Part shown: piece after piece, positions 25,997-34,627 of the stretch
Position numbering within the stretch: position 1 is the stretch's first letter
Layout: each line of letters begins with the position of its first letter
Program-made: the position numbers and the translations under genes
The notes under the pieces: generated by a model
What the model was told of the DNA's origin: nothing
The model's database searches: none
What the model saw: only the letters and a program-made list of their open reading frames with translations
Origin: Clostridiales bacterium
GTDB taxonomy: Bacteria; Bacillota; Clostridia; Christensenellales; CAG-138
Direction of reading: 5' to 3'
Length of the DNA: 64,000 bases
Assembly (NCBI GenBank): GCA_004554165.1
Contig: SFNQ01000022.1
Coordinates: 4,009 to 68,008, forward strand

Positions 25997-26779
25997 ATGA
26001 ATAACGTCCCCGCCAGAACGCTCCTGCTCGTGGGCGGCGGCATCACGCTCGTACTCATCATGGTGATTCTTCTTGTCGTGCTCCTTCCCAAGGGGAACGA
26101 CGAGCCGCCCGCAACGGTTATGGCTTCCGAAACGCCGGTCGTTTCCAGCACGCCGACGCCTACCCCGGCGCCCACGCCCACGCCGGAGCCCACGCCGCAC
26201 CCCTGCGCCACGCCCATCGAGCGCGGCATGGACCTTCCCATCGTGGCGGAAATTCAGCAGCGGCTCATTGACCTGGGCTATATGGACTATCCCGTGGTTG
26301 ACGGCGTGGAACAGGTTACCACCGTTTACGGCAGCGCAACGCGGGAGGCGGTCAAAACCTTCCAGTCGAAGAACGACATCATCTCCACCGGCAACTGCGG
26401 CGAGATCACCTACGATGCGCTCATGTCCGACAATGCCAAAGCCTTCTATCTCTCCCGCGGCGACGAGGGGGACAGGGTTACGCAGCTTCAGGCCCGGCTG
26501 ATCACGCTGGGATATCTCTCCGCAACGGCCACGGGCCACTATGGCGAGGAAACGGTGCTCGCCGTGCAAAAGTTCCAGCAGGCCAATGGTCTTAATGCGG
26601 ACGGCAAGGCCGGTCAGCAGACGCTGGCGCTGGTCTACAGCGACGCGGCGCTTCCCGCAAACGCCGCCACCAGTTCGCCCAGTTCCAGCCCCGCGGGAAG
26701 CAGTACACCCGCAGGCAGCAGCACACCCGCAGGCAGCACCTCCGGCGTAACCGCGACAACGACGACGCCCGCGCCATAA
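25997..26779 (+). CDS. C-terminal part: membrane anchor plus two peptidoglycan-binding domains
   Basis: The continuous frame downstream of the break, with an ATG at 25997 (260 residues) though without a good RBS. It has a TM helix at about residues 8-30, a Thr/Pro linker rich in TPTP, two PG_binding_1 modules (IVAEIQQRLIDLGYMDYP... and VTQLQARLITLGYLSATATGHYGEETVLAVQKFQQANGL...) and a Ser/Thr/Pro/Gly tail of PAGSSTPAGS repeats. If translated alone it would still anchor and bind cell wall. More likely it is the second half of the gene starting at 25188. Confidence 0.7.
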   Translation: MNNVPARTLLLVGGGITLVLIMVILLVVLLPKGNDEPPATVMASETPVVSSTPTPTPAPTPTPEPTPHPCATPIERGMDLPIVAEIQQRLIDLGYMDYPVVDGVEQVTTVYGSATREAVKTFQSKNDIISTGNCGEITYDALMSDNAKAFYLSRGDEGDRVTQLQARLITLGYLSATATGHYGEETVLAVQKFQQANGLNADGKAGQQTLALVYSDAALPANAATSSPSSSPAGSSTPAGSSTPAGSTSGVTATTTTPAP

Positions 26780-26800
26780 GGCCGCTGTAAGGCGCAGAAG

Positions 26801-26853
26801 GTAAAACAACGGTTCCCCCTTTGCTGTAATCCGGCGTTGGGGGGAACCGTTTT
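26801..26853. terminator. Bidirectional terminator
   Basis: AAAACAACGGTTCCCCC and GGGGGGAACCGTTTT pair around a loop of about 20 nt, between convergent genes, with A and T tracts on both sides. Confidence 0.8.
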
Positions 26854-26887
26854 CTGTTTTCCGGCTGCTGTTGTTTCGCCCGCCGTA

Positions 26888-27637
26888 TTATGCCCCTTCC
26901 ACCGGCCGAAGAAAGCGGCGGATGGGTTCGATCAGCGCGTCCGCCGCTGCCGGCGTGTAGCGCGGCGAGATGGCCAGCGTCACAAAATCATAGGGCGCCT
27001 CGGCGGAAAAGGCGCGGTAATCCTCATACACCCGGTAGGGAACCGAGGGCTCCGGCCCGTGCTTTGACTCCATCAGCCCCGCGGCAAAGGAGCTGAGCCG
27101 CAACCGGTCCCTGCGGCCCGATTCATATAGCTGCGCCGGCATGTCCGGGCGGGACCGGGGATTTCGCACGTTGTCCAGCGAGGCAATCCAGCGGAAGGCG
27201 AGGGCAAAAAGCAGGTAGTTCGCCTCATCGAGCTGGCGGTTTTCATAATAGCGTTCCAGAGCGGGACGTACCCCGGGCCGCTGGGGCAAAACGCCGTTCA
27301 GCACATAGCCCGGCCCGGGATAGCCGATGCCCAGATCGCTGTGCGCGTCCACATGGGTGACGTGAAAGGGCGCCCTGAGCCTCCCCTCCGCCATGCGCGC
27401 CCGCCAGAAGGCCAGGGCGCCATCGTGGGTTTCAAACACGCAGCCGGGCACAGGCGCAGCCGCCGACAGGCCGCACTGCCGCGTGAGAAAGGCCTCCACC
27501 GCTGCCGCCGGCCAGGGCTCGCAGCCGGCTGGCGCGGGCCGCTCTCCGGGCGCCGCCAGCGGGCAGCAGTCCGCCAGAAAGAAATCCAGATCCAGGTCCA
27601 GCACGCGCATGGGCCCGCCCTGCTCCGGGGCGCTCAT
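26888..27637 (-). CDS. UPF0489 family protein (arginase-like fold)
   Basis: 249 residues. The N-terminus MRVLDLDLDFFL and the motif HVTHVDAHSDLGIGYPG resemble UPF0489/C5orf22 proteins, whose DxDxD and HxDxHxD patterns recall the metal site of ureohydrolases. No activity is established for the family. The start at 27637 follows GGGGAGG. The frame continues upstream without an RBS. It lies alone between a terminator and the alkD-like gene on the same strand. Confidence 0.75.
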   Translation of the reverse strand: MSAPEQGGPMRVLDLDLDFFLADCCPLAAPGERPAPAGCEPWPAAAVEAFLTRQCGLSAAAPVPGCVFETHDGALAFWRARMAEGRLRAPFHVTHVDAHSDLGIGYPGPGYVLNGVLPQRPGVRPALERYYENRQLDEANYLLFALAFRWIASLDNVRNPRSRPDMPAQLYESGRRDRLRLSSFAAGLMESKHGPEPSVPYRVYEDYRAFSAEAPYDFVTLAISPRYTPAAADALIEPIRRFLRPVEGA

Positions 27638-27851
27638 GCCGGTTCCTCCCCGGCGCACGCGGCCGTTATTCTTCTTTTGGTTTCCATAGGCTTCATCTCT
27701 CGTATTGCATGATGCGCTGTGATGATTGCTGCTTTTTTGATTGCCCCGTCTGTCCTGCAGCAGAAACGGGCGTCCCGCCAGGCCCTGCACATTCATAGAA
27801 TAGGAACCCCGGCAGATTGGCAAGCGGGCTGGCTGTCAAAAAAGCGTCCTC

Positions 27852-28643
27852 TCAGAAGCAGCCGCCCGCCCCGGTGGTGCGGTTCCCCTGCGGCGTTCCC
27901 GGCCGGGATGGCCCCACCGGGAGGCTACCGCTTCGCCCGCGCGCCGGTTTGGGCCTTGCGCCGATGCGCAGCGTTTGCAGAAACGCCTTTTGCTCCGGCG
28001 TGATGCGAAAGCTCTCCCGCGCCTTCTGGATGGCCTTGTTGTGAACCCATGGGTCGAAGGCGCGCTGCGTGAGGCAGGGGAGCACGGCCTCATAATGATA
28101 CACCAGCGCCTCGCTGAGATACCAGGCCACCGCCATATTGATATAGTATTCGTCCGTCCGCAGCGCGGCAAGGCGATCCAGCACGGCAGGCGCAAAGCGC
28201 TCCCTCACGAAAGACTTGAGCAGCGTGACCACGGAAAACCGGACCGTATAGGGCGCGGCGCTGTCAAGCCATTTCAGGCAGCAGGCATAGGCGCGCTCCG
28301 GCTCCCGCGAAAACACGGCGGGTGAAAACCCGTCGCACACGGCCCAGTTGTCAAGATACGGCAAAAAGCGCTCGATTTGCGGCAGAATCTCCTCAAAGGG
28401 CCCTTCCGCAGCCGACAGCAGCAGCGCGTGGAGCATGTTCTCGTCGTAATAGCGATGGGGCAGCGCCGCAAGAAAGGCCGCGCAGCGCTCCGGCTCCTTG
28501 CTGAGCTGCTTTGCATAACGGCGCAGGACGGGCATCCGCACGCCGATGACGCTTTCCCTGTCGATGGTGGGGATCAGCGCCGCCTGAAAATCACGGTACG
28601 CCATATCCCGCAGGGCGAACAGTTCCGTCCGAATCCGTTCCAT
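27852..28643 (-). CDS. AlkD-like DNA alkylation repair protein
   Basis: 263 residues built of HEAT-like helical repeats. The opening (AYRDFQAALIPTIDRESVIGVRMPVLRRYAKQL), the LPHRYYDENMLHALLL segment and DNWAVCDGFSP are typical of bacterial AlkD-family proteins, some of which excise N3/N7-alkylpurines. The last 30 residues are Gly/Pro-rich and probably disordered. The RBS is GGGAGG, and a TGTGGTATAAT extended -10 lies about 50 nt upstream on the minus strand. Confidence 0.82.
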   Translation of the reverse strand: MERIRTELFALRDMAYRDFQAALIPTIDRESVIGVRMPVLRRYAKQLSKEPERCAAFLAALPHRYYDENMLHALLLSAAEGPFEEILPQIERFLPYLDNWAVCDGFSPAVFSREPERAYACCLKWLDSAAPYTVRFSVVTLLKSFVRERFAPAVLDRLAALRTDEYYINMAVAWYLSEALVYHYEAVLPCLTQRAFDPWVHNKAIQKARESFRITPEQKAFLQTLRIGARPKPARGRSGSLPVGPSRPGTPQGNRTTGAGGCF

Positions 28644-28758
28644 AATCGCCTCCCGCCTGTTCTTTGGGGCGCGCCGGGCCCACTTTTTTTATTATACCAC
28701 ACAGTGGGGCGGATTGCTTGTGTCACAGAACGTTTCCCCGGATTTTACATCCTCAGGC

Positions 28759-28787
28759 TTGCGCGGGATTGGAAAATGCAGTATACT
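28759..28787 (+). promoter_or_regulatory. Promoter of the HAD hydrolase gene
   Basis: TTGCGC, 17 nt, TATACT. A leader of about 95 nt follows, containing a GGAGG that is too far from the ATG to act for it. Confidence 0.65.
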
Positions 28788-28886
28788 GTGCCGAACGCTG
28801 CGGCGTATGGATGCTTTTTCCCGCGCGGCCGGCTTATGGGAAGCGGCTGCGGTTTGGAGGATAGAGAGAAAGAGAGTGAAAGAATT

Positions 28887-29660
28887 ATGAAGGATTTACG
28901 AAACCGGAAGGGCTTTATCTGCGACATGGATGGCGTGATTTACCACGGCAACCAGCTTTTGCCGGGGGTCAGGGAGTTCGTCGCCTGGCTGTACAGCGAG
29001 GGGAAGGAGTTTCTCTTCCTCACCAATTCAAGCCGCAAATCCCCCAAGGAGCTGCAGCAGAAGCTGGCGCGCATGGGCCTTGAGGTGGATGAGAGTCATT
29101 TCTACACCAGCGCGCTGGCCACAGCCCGTTTTATCAGCAGCCAGAGTCCGGGATGCAGCGCCTATGTCATCGGCGATCCGGGCCTGTACAACGCCCTCTA
29201 TGACTGCGGCATCACCATCAACGAGGTCGATCCGGAATACGTCATCGTGGGGGAGACCACGGGCTATAATTACGACAGCATCTGCCGCGCCATGCACCAC
29301 ATCGCGCACGGCGCAAAGCTCATCGGCACGAACTACGATCTGACCGGGCCCACGGAAAACGGCCTTGAGCCCGCCTGCCGCACGCTGGTGGTGCCCATTG
29401 AGGCCGCAACGGGCAAGAAGGCCTACTTCGTCGGCAAGCCCAACCCGCTCATGATGCGCACGGGCCTGCAGCTGCTGGGCGTGCATGCGGCGGACGCGGC
29501 CATGATCGGCGACCGCATGGATACCGACGTAATCGCGGGCATCGAGAGCGGACTGGATACGGTGCTGGTGCTCTCCGGCGTCAGCGACCGCGATACGATC
29601 GAGCGCTTCCCCTACCGGCCGCGCCTGGTGCTCTCCGGCGTTGGCGAAATCCCGGGCTGA
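28887..29660 (+). CDS. HAD-IIA family phosphatase (NagD type)
   Basis: 257-residue cytoplasmic phosphohydrolase. Motif I FICDMDGVIYHG (nucleophile and acid/base Asp), motif II FLTNSSRKSP, the Lys of motif III in FVGKPNPLMM, and motif IV MIGDRMDTDVIAGIESG are intact, with a type IIA cap between. Members hydrolyse nucleotide monophosphates or glycerol phosphate/p-nitrophenyl phosphate. The physiological substrate is open. The ATG at 28887 starts the conserved region, but its purine-rich upstream sequence is only a weak RBS. Confidence 0.88.
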   Translation: MKDLRNRKGFICDMDGVIYHGNQLLPGVREFVAWLYSEGKEFLFLTNSSRKSPKELQQKLARMGLEVDESHFYTSALATARFISSQSPGCSAYVIGDPGLYNALYDCGITINEVDPEYVIVGETTGYNYDSICRAMHHIAHGAKLIGTNYDLTGPTENGLEPACRTLVVPIEAATGKKAYFVGKPNPLMMRTGLQLLGVHAADAAMIGDRMDTDVIAGIESGLDTVLVLSGVSDRDTIERFPYRPRLVLSGVGEIPG

Positions 29661-29670
29661 GCGCCGCGCA

Positions 29671-29699
29671 TTGACAACGGGCCGGCGGCCTGCTATGAT
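29671..29699 (+). promoter_or_regulatory. Strong promoter upstream of a structured leader or small RNA
   Basis: TTGACA, 17 nt, TATGAT, only 10 bp after the HAD gene stop. Transcripts from it cover 29706-29815 and possibly the methyltransferase gene at 29995. Confidence 0.75.
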
Positions 29700-29705
29700 A
29701 AACGC

Positions 29706-29815
29706 AACAAACAACAGCAGGAAGTGCCGTTTGGAGATTGTTCGATAACAGCTTGTAAAATACCGCGCAGGCAGAGGCGGGCAAAGCCCCCTCAGCTTTG
29801 CTGTGCGGTATTGTT
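29706..29815 (+). ncRNA. Candidate structured RNA, unassigned
   Basis: Between the promoter above and the methyltransferase gene. The 3' part folds as AATACCGC (29759-29766) with GCGGTATT (29805-29812), enclosing a second perfect stem GCAAAGC/GCTTTGC (29781-29801), followed by GTTGTTATTG. This may be a small RNA ending in a terminator, or a leader attenuator. I do not recognise a riboswitch family. No ORF fits it. Confidence 0.4.
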
Positions 29816-29994
29816 GTTATTGACAGGGGGCGTTTCCGGGCAGGCTGACAGCTCTGAGGGCGCCGCTTTGCGGCGCCCGAACCCGTTTAAAACGGGGATC
29901 GCCGCCGGCCCACGACCCGGGGCCTCCCGCTTTTTGGCGGCGCTACCGTCCCTGCGGAAGCGCCGGACCGCCAGATTGGCAGAAAGGAATTTCC

Positions 29995-30711
29995 ATGTTA
30001 TATCCAAAAGCAGAAAAATACAGCTTTGACCACATTCGCGACCGCATTATGGGGCCCAACCCCATCAAGCTCCTGGAGGAGCTGCTCACAGACCACGCCA
30101 TCCCGGAGGGCGCCACGGTGCTGGACCTGGGCTGCGGCCGCGGCCTGACTTCCGTTTTCCTGGCGCGGGAATACGGCTTCCGCACCTTCGCGGCGGATCT
30201 GTGGATCGATCCCACCGAAAACTGGCGGTATTTTACAGGTCTGGGCCTTGCGCGGGAGCAGATCGTTCCGCTGCGCGCGGAAGCCACGGCGCTGCCCTTT
30301 GCGGAGGACTTCTTTGACGCGGTGGTTTCGGTGGATTCCTACCACTATTTCGGCCGCGACCCCGCCTATCTGGGCGCGCACCTGCTGCCCTTCGTCCGGC
30401 GCGGCGGGCTCCTCTACATCGCCATCCCCGGCATGAAGCGTGACTGCCACCACGCGCTCCCGCCGGAGCTTCTGCTCTCCTGGACGCCGGAGGATCTGGA
30501 CACCCTGCACGATATTCCCTACTGGCGCGCCATCCTCGCGGAGACGCCGGAGGCGGAGATCGTCTCCATCCGTGAGATGGAGAGCAACGCCGAGTGCTGG
30601 GACGACTGGCTGCGCTGCGACAATGAATACGCCGTGTCCGACCGCCGCTCCATGGCGGCCGGCGCGGGACGGCACCTGAACTTCATCGCCATGGTGCTGC
30701 GGCGAAGGTGA
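29995..30711 (+). CDS. Class I SAM-dependent methyltransferase
   Basis: 238 residues with motif I VLDLGCGRGLTS (SAM binding), the acidic motif II region FAADLW and the post-I/motif IV stretch FFDAVVSVDSYHYFG. The small-molecule type with no membrane segment; the substrate is unknown. RBS AAAGGAATTTCC. It is preceded by about 330 bp that hold a promoter, a structured RNA candidate and GC hairpins. Confidence 0.8.
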   Translation: MLYPKAEKYSFDHIRDRIMGPNPIKLLEELLTDHAIPEGATVLDLGCGRGLTSVFLAREYGFRTFAADLWIDPTENWRYFTGLGLAREQIVPLRAEATALPFAEDFFDAVVSVDSYHYFGRDPAYLGAHLLPFVRRGGLLYIAIPGMKRDCHHALPPELLLSWTPEDLDTLHDIPYWRAILAETPEAEIVSIREMESNAECWDDWLRCDNEYAVSDRRSMAAGAGRHLNFIAMVLRRR

Positions 30712-30720
30712 CGATTCCGG

Positions 30721-30840
30721 GGGGCGGCCCCGTGCGCGGCCCTGCGGGCCGCGCATGCCCGGCGCGCACGCAGCCCGCGCGGCAGCGGAGGCATGGCGCG
30801 CCGGGCCGTTCCGCCGGCGGAACACGGGGCCGCCCCCCCG
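30721..30840. repeat. GC-rich dispersed repeat, family 2, copy 1
   Basis: About 120 bp resembling 57606-57727: both begin with a GGCGGCCCCG block, contain CCCGGCGCGC and GGCGCGCCGGGCCGTTCC, and end with a complementary CGGGGCCGC block. The ends can pair to make a large branched hairpin. Each copy begins 10-14 nt after a stop codon. Confidence 0.65.
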
Positions 30841-30924
30841 GCCGCAAACGCAGCCTTTCCCCGCGAAGGGAAATGTGCTATACTATTTTTAAACAGGCCT
30901 TATGTTGCGGAGGATATGGCATCC

Positions 30925-31881
30925 ATGAACATCGTGCATCTCAAATACGCGGTCGAGGTTGAAAAAACACGCTCCATCAGCAAGGCGGCGGAGAACCTGT
31001 TTATGGGCCAGCCGAACCTGTCCCGCGCCATCCGGGAGCTGGAGGAGTCCCTGGGCATCACGATTTTTGAGCGCACTAGCCGCGGCATCTCCGTTACCCC
31101 GCAGGGCGAGGAGTTTTTGCAATACGCCAAAAAGATCATCGCGCAGATCGACGCTGTGGAGGCCATGTACAAAAACGGTCGCACGGACAAGCAGGTGTTC
31201 TCCGTGTCCGTACCCCGCGCAAGTTATATCGCCTGCGCTTTTACGGAGTTTGCCAAAACCATCGACCCTCAAAAGCAGGCGGAGATTTTTTACAAAGAGA
31301 CCAACTCCATGCGCGCCATCAACAATATTTTGCAGGCGGATTACCGCCTCGGCATCATCCGCTACCAGACCACCTTTGAGCAGTATTTTCAGGCGCTGCT
31401 GCTGGAGAAGGGGCTTGCCTCCGAGGTTCTGCTGGAGTTTTCCTATGTTGCCCTGATGTCCAAGGACCATCCGCTGGCCTCCCGAGGCGATTTTGAGCTG
31501 GAGGAGCTGCGGGACTATGTGGAGATCGCCCATGCCGACCCCTATGTGCCCTCGCTGCCGCTGATCGACGTGAAAAAGGCCGAATTGTCCGAGTTTGTGG
31601 ACAAGCGCATCTTCGTGTTTGAGCGCGGGTCGCAGATGGATCTGCTGGCAAACGTGCCGAACACCTTCATGTGGGTCTCACCGGTGCCGGATCGTCTGCT
31701 GGCGCTGTATGGCCTTGTGCAGAAGCAGTGCTCGGCCAATACCAGGCGCTATAAGGACGTGCTGGTCTACAAAAGGGGCTACCGCTTCACTGAGCTTGAC
31801 CGGCGGTTTGTCGAAGAAGTGCGCCGGTTCCGGCCACAGAACATCATTCCATACCGTACCCGCAAAACTCCGTTTCGATAA
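30925..31881 (+). CDS. LysR family transcriptional regulator
   Basis: 318 residues. Winged helix-turn-helix at the N-terminus (SISKAAENLFMGQPNLSRAIRELEESLGITIFERTSRGISVTPQG) and a LysR substrate-binding domain. The 30925 start is 11 nt after GCGGAGG. An ATG at 30916 is 2 nt from it. A TATACT box lies at about 30876. It stands just upstream of adhE and the hydrogenase genes in the same direction, so it probably controls them. The 36-bp palindrome at its 3' end is a candidate site. Confidence 0.88.
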   Translation: MNIVHLKYAVEVEKTRSISKAAENLFMGQPNLSRAIRELEESLGITIFERTSRGISVTPQGEEFLQYAKKIIAQIDAVEAMYKNGRTDKQVFSVSVPRASYIACAFTEFAKTIDPQKQAEIFYKETNSMRAINNILQADYRLGIIRYQTTFEQYFQALLLEKGLASEVLLEFSYVALMSKDHPLASRGDFELEELRDYVEIAHADPYVPSLPLIDVKKAELSEFVDKRIFVFERGSQMDLLANVPNTFMWVSPVPDRLLALYGLVQKQCSANTRRYKDVLVYKRGYRFTELDRRFVEEVRRFRPQNIIPYRTRKTPFR

Positions 31882-31915
31882 ATGCATATCGATATAAATA
31901 TATCGATATGCATTT
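31880..31915. promoter_or_regulatory. 36-bp perfect palindrome before adhE
   Basis: Arms of 16 bp, AAATGCATATCGATAT and its complement, around AAAT. Each arm ends in ATATCGATAT, itself self-complementary, so two identical 10-bp palindromes sit 14 bp apart. It starts at the lysR stop codon, 93 bp before adhE. A TTTT follows, so it could be an AT-rich terminator, but an operator is more likely. It is not a Rex site (no TTGTGAAN-type half-sites). Confidence 0.75.
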
Positions 31916-32007
31916 TCCGCATTTGTCCCTCCGCACGTTGTATGGTTTGATAAGAACAGAACACAGAACCCCCGACGCAAGCGACCAGAGATAAGGAGAC
32001 AGAACGC

Positions 32008-34614
32008 ATGAAGCAAAAACAGACCCCCATCGTGGACAGCGTGGCATCCCTCGAACATAAGCTCAACCGTATCCGCAGCGCCCAGGCCGCCTTTGCGCAG
32101 TATACTCAGGAGCAGGTGGACCGGATTTTCCTGGCGGCGGCAACCGCGGCCAACAAGCAGCGCATTCCGCTGGCAAAGCTGGCCGTGGAGGAGACCGGCA
32201 TGGGCGTGGTGGAGGACAAGGTCATCAAAAACCATTACGCCGCAGAATACATCTATCATGCCTATAAAGATGTCAAAACCTGCGGCGTGATCGAATCGGA
32301 TTCCGCTTACGGAATTCAGAAGATCGCGGAGCCCATCGGCGTGATTGCGGCGGTGATCCCAACGACGAATCCCACCTCCACCGCCATCTTCAAGACGCTC
32401 ATTGCGCTCAAGACCCGCAACGGCATCATCATCAGCCCGCATCCGCGCGCCAAAAACGCCACCATTGCCGCGGCAAAGGTGGTTCTCGACGCCGCGGTGG
32501 CAGCCGGCGCGCCCGAAGAGATCATCGGCTGGATCGACGTGCCCTCGCTGGAGCTGACCAGTCTTGTGATGAAGGAAGCGGACCTGATCCTTGCCACCGG
32601 CGGCCCCGGCATGGTAAAGGCGGCCTATTCCTCCGGCAAACCCGCTCTGGGCGTGGGCGCAGGCAACACCCCCGCCATCATCGACGAGAGCGCGGATCTC
32701 CTGCTGGCGGTCAATTCCATCATTCATTCCAAAACCTTCGACAACGGCATGATCTGCGCCTCCGAGCAGTCGGTCATCGCGCTGGATCCCGTTTACGACG
32801 CGGTCCGGGCCGAATTTGCCGCGCGCGGCTGCTACTTCCTTTCGCCGGAGGAAACGGACCGGGTGCGCAGGACCATCATCATCAACGGCGCGCTGAACGC
32901 GGCCATCGTGGGGCAGAGCGCGGAAACGATCGCCTCCCTGTCCGGCGTCTCCGTGCCGGAGGGCACGAAGATTCTCATCGGCGAGGTGGAGAGCGTCGAA
33001 CTTTCCGAGGAGTTCGCCCACGAAAAGCTCTCGCCTGTGCTCGCCATGTACCGCGCCAAGGATTTTGACGACGCACTGGCCAAGGCCGAGCAGCTCATCG
33101 CGGACGGCGGCTACGGCCATACCTCCTCCGTCTACCTCAATCCCGTCACCGCGCGGGAAAAGCTGGACCGCTTTGCCGCCCGCATGAAAACCTGCCGCAT
33201 TCTTGTGAACACCCCCTCCTCCCACGGTGGCATCGGCGACCTGTACAACTTCAGGCTCCCGCCCTCGCTGACGCTGGGCTGCGGCTCCTGGGGCGGCAAC
33301 TCCGTTTCGGAGAACGTGGGCGTCAAGCACCTGCTCAACATCAAGACCGTCGCCGAAAGGAGAGAGAACATGCTGTGGTTCCGCGCGCCCGAAAAGGTTT
33401 ATCAGAAAAAGGGCTGCCTGCCCGTGGCCCTCGACGAGCTCAAAACCGTGCTGCATAAGAAGCGGGCCTTCCTCGTTACCGACACCTTCCTCTACCAGAA
33501 CGGGTACACAAAGCCCATCAGCGACAAGCTGGACGAGATGGGCATCCAGCACGCGGTGTTCTTCAACGTCGCTCCCGATCCCACGCTGGCCTGCGCCAGA
33601 GAGGGCGCGGCGCAGATGCGCAGCTTTGCGCCGGACGTGATCATCGCCATCGGCGGCGGCTCCGCCATGGACGCGGCCAAGATCATGTGGGTGCTGTACG
33701 AGCATCCGGAAGCGGATTTTATGGATATGGCCATGCGCTTTGTGGATATCAGGAAGCGCGTCTACACCTTCCCGAAGATGGGCGAAAAGGCCTATTTCAT
33801 CGCCATCCCCACCTCTGCGGGCACGGGCAGCGAGGTTACGCCCTTTGCCGTCATCACCGACGAGACCACGGGCGTCAAGTATCCGCTTGCGGACTATGCG
33901 CTCATGCCCAATATGGCCATTGTGGACGCGGACATGATGATGAACGCGCCCAAGGGCCTGACCAGCGCCTCCGGCATTGACGCGGTGACGCACGCGCTGG
34001 AGGCCTATGCCTCCATGCTGGCCACGGATTATACCGACGGCCTGGCCCTCCGCGCGCTGCAGGTGATCTTCCAGTATCTGCCCAGAGCCTATGACAACGG
34101 CCCGAACGATCCCGAGGCGCGGGAAAAGATGGGCAACGCCGCCACCATGGCCGGCATGGCCTTTGCCAACGCCTTCCTGGGCGTGTGCCACAGCATGGCG
34201 CACAAGCTCGGCGCCTTCCACCACCTGCCGCACGGCGTGGCAAACGCGCTCATGATCGACGAGGTGCTGCGCTTTAACGCGGCCGAAGCGCCAAACAAAA
34301 TGGGCACCTTCTCCCAGTACGCCTACCCGCACACGCTCCGGCGCTATGCGGAGATTGCCGAAGCGCTGGGCGTGCAGGGCGGGACCGACCAGGAGAAGCT
34401 CGAGGGCCTCATCGCAAAGCTGGACGCGCTGAAGGAGCAGGTGGGCATCAAAAAGACCATCCGCGACTATGGCATCGATGAGAAGGATTTCCTCGACCGG
34501 CTGGACGAGATGACCGAACAGGCCTTCGATGATCAGTGCACCGGCGCGAACCCGCGCTATCCTCTGATGTCGGAGATCCGCCAGATGTACCTGAACGCCT
34601 ACTACGGAAACTGA
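32008..34614 (+). CDS. adhE: Bifunctional acetaldehyde-CoA/alcohol dehydrogenase
   Basis: 868-residue fusion that reduces acetyl-CoA to ethanol with two NADH. The N-terminal aldehyde dehydrogenase half has catalytic Cys250 (DNGMICASEQSV) and the GVGAGNTPAIID segment. The C-terminal iron-dependent alcohol dehydrogenase half has GGGSAMDAAKIMW (NAD binding) and the iron-ligand region FANAFLGVCHSMAHKLGAFHHLPHGVANA. Length and domain order match AdhE spirosomes. RBS AAGGAG. It heads an operon-like run with hydrogenase genes, which links ethanol formation to redox/H2 status. Confidence 0.96.
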   Translation: MKQKQTPIVDSVASLEHKLNRIRSAQAAFAQYTQEQVDRIFLAAATAANKQRIPLAKLAVEETGMGVVEDKVIKNHYAAEYIYHAYKDVKTCGVIESDSAYGIQKIAEPIGVIAAVIPTTNPTSTAIFKTLIALKTRNGIIISPHPRAKNATIAAAKVVLDAAVAAGAPEEIIGWIDVPSLELTSLVMKEADLILATGGPGMVKAAYSSGKPALGVGAGNTPAIIDESADLLLAVNSIIHSKTFDNGMICASEQSVIALDPVYDAVRAEFAARGCYFLSPEETDRVRRTIIINGALNAAIVGQSAETIASLSGVSVPEGTKILIGEVESVELSEEFAHEKLSPVLAMYRAKDFDDALAKAEQLIADGGYGHTSSVYLNPVTAREKLDRFAARMKTCRILVNTPSSHGGIGDLYNFRLPPSLTLGCGSWGGNSVSENVGVKHLLNIKTVAERRENMLWFRAPEKVYQKKGCLPVALDELKTVLHKKRAFLVTDTFLYQNGYTKPISDKLDEMGIQHAVFFNVAPDPTLACAREGAAQMRSFAPDVIIAIGGGSAMDAAKIMWVLYEHPEADFMDMAMRFVDIRKRVYTFPKMGEKAYFIAIPTSAGTGSEVTPFAVITDETTGVKYPLADYALMPNMAIVDADMMMNAPKGLTSASGIDAVTHALEAYASMLATDYTDGLALRALQVIFQYLPRAYDNGPNDPEAREKMGNAATMAGMAFANAFLGVCHSMAHKLGAFHHLPHGVANALMIDEVLRFNAAEAPNKMGTFSQYAYPHTLRRYAEIAEALGVQGGTDQEKLEGLIAKLDALKEQVGIKKTIRDYGIDEKDFLDRLDEMTEQAFDDQCTGANPRYPLMSEIRQMYLNAYYGN

Positions 34615-34627
34615 GGAGGAAAGGCCC

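Larger units (their letters stand above)
25188..26779 (+). pseudogene. Repeat-rich membrane protein with peptidoglycan-binding domains, split by a 16-nt deletion
   Basis: Starts at 25188 after AAGGAG. Frame 1 encodes eleven 10-residue repeats (DPRYAQQYGA type), then 25-residue repeats (TGRVRTQRQQEAYAEEEQPYGHPGQ with variations). The third 25-residue unit lacks 16 bp after 25810, which throws the frame. Reading on in the other frame restores HEAYAEEEQPYAHPGQTGRVRTRRED and, without another stop, continues into the membrane helix and two peptidoglycan-binding domains ending at 26779. The intact protein would be about 535 residues: cytoplasmic repeats, one TM, external wall-binding part. Deletion, phase variation or misassembly are all possible. 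Confidence 0.8.

Noticed and set aside
31880..31915. Rex operator
   Set aside because: Tempting because of adhE, but the sequence lacks TTGTGAA/TTCACAA-like half sites.
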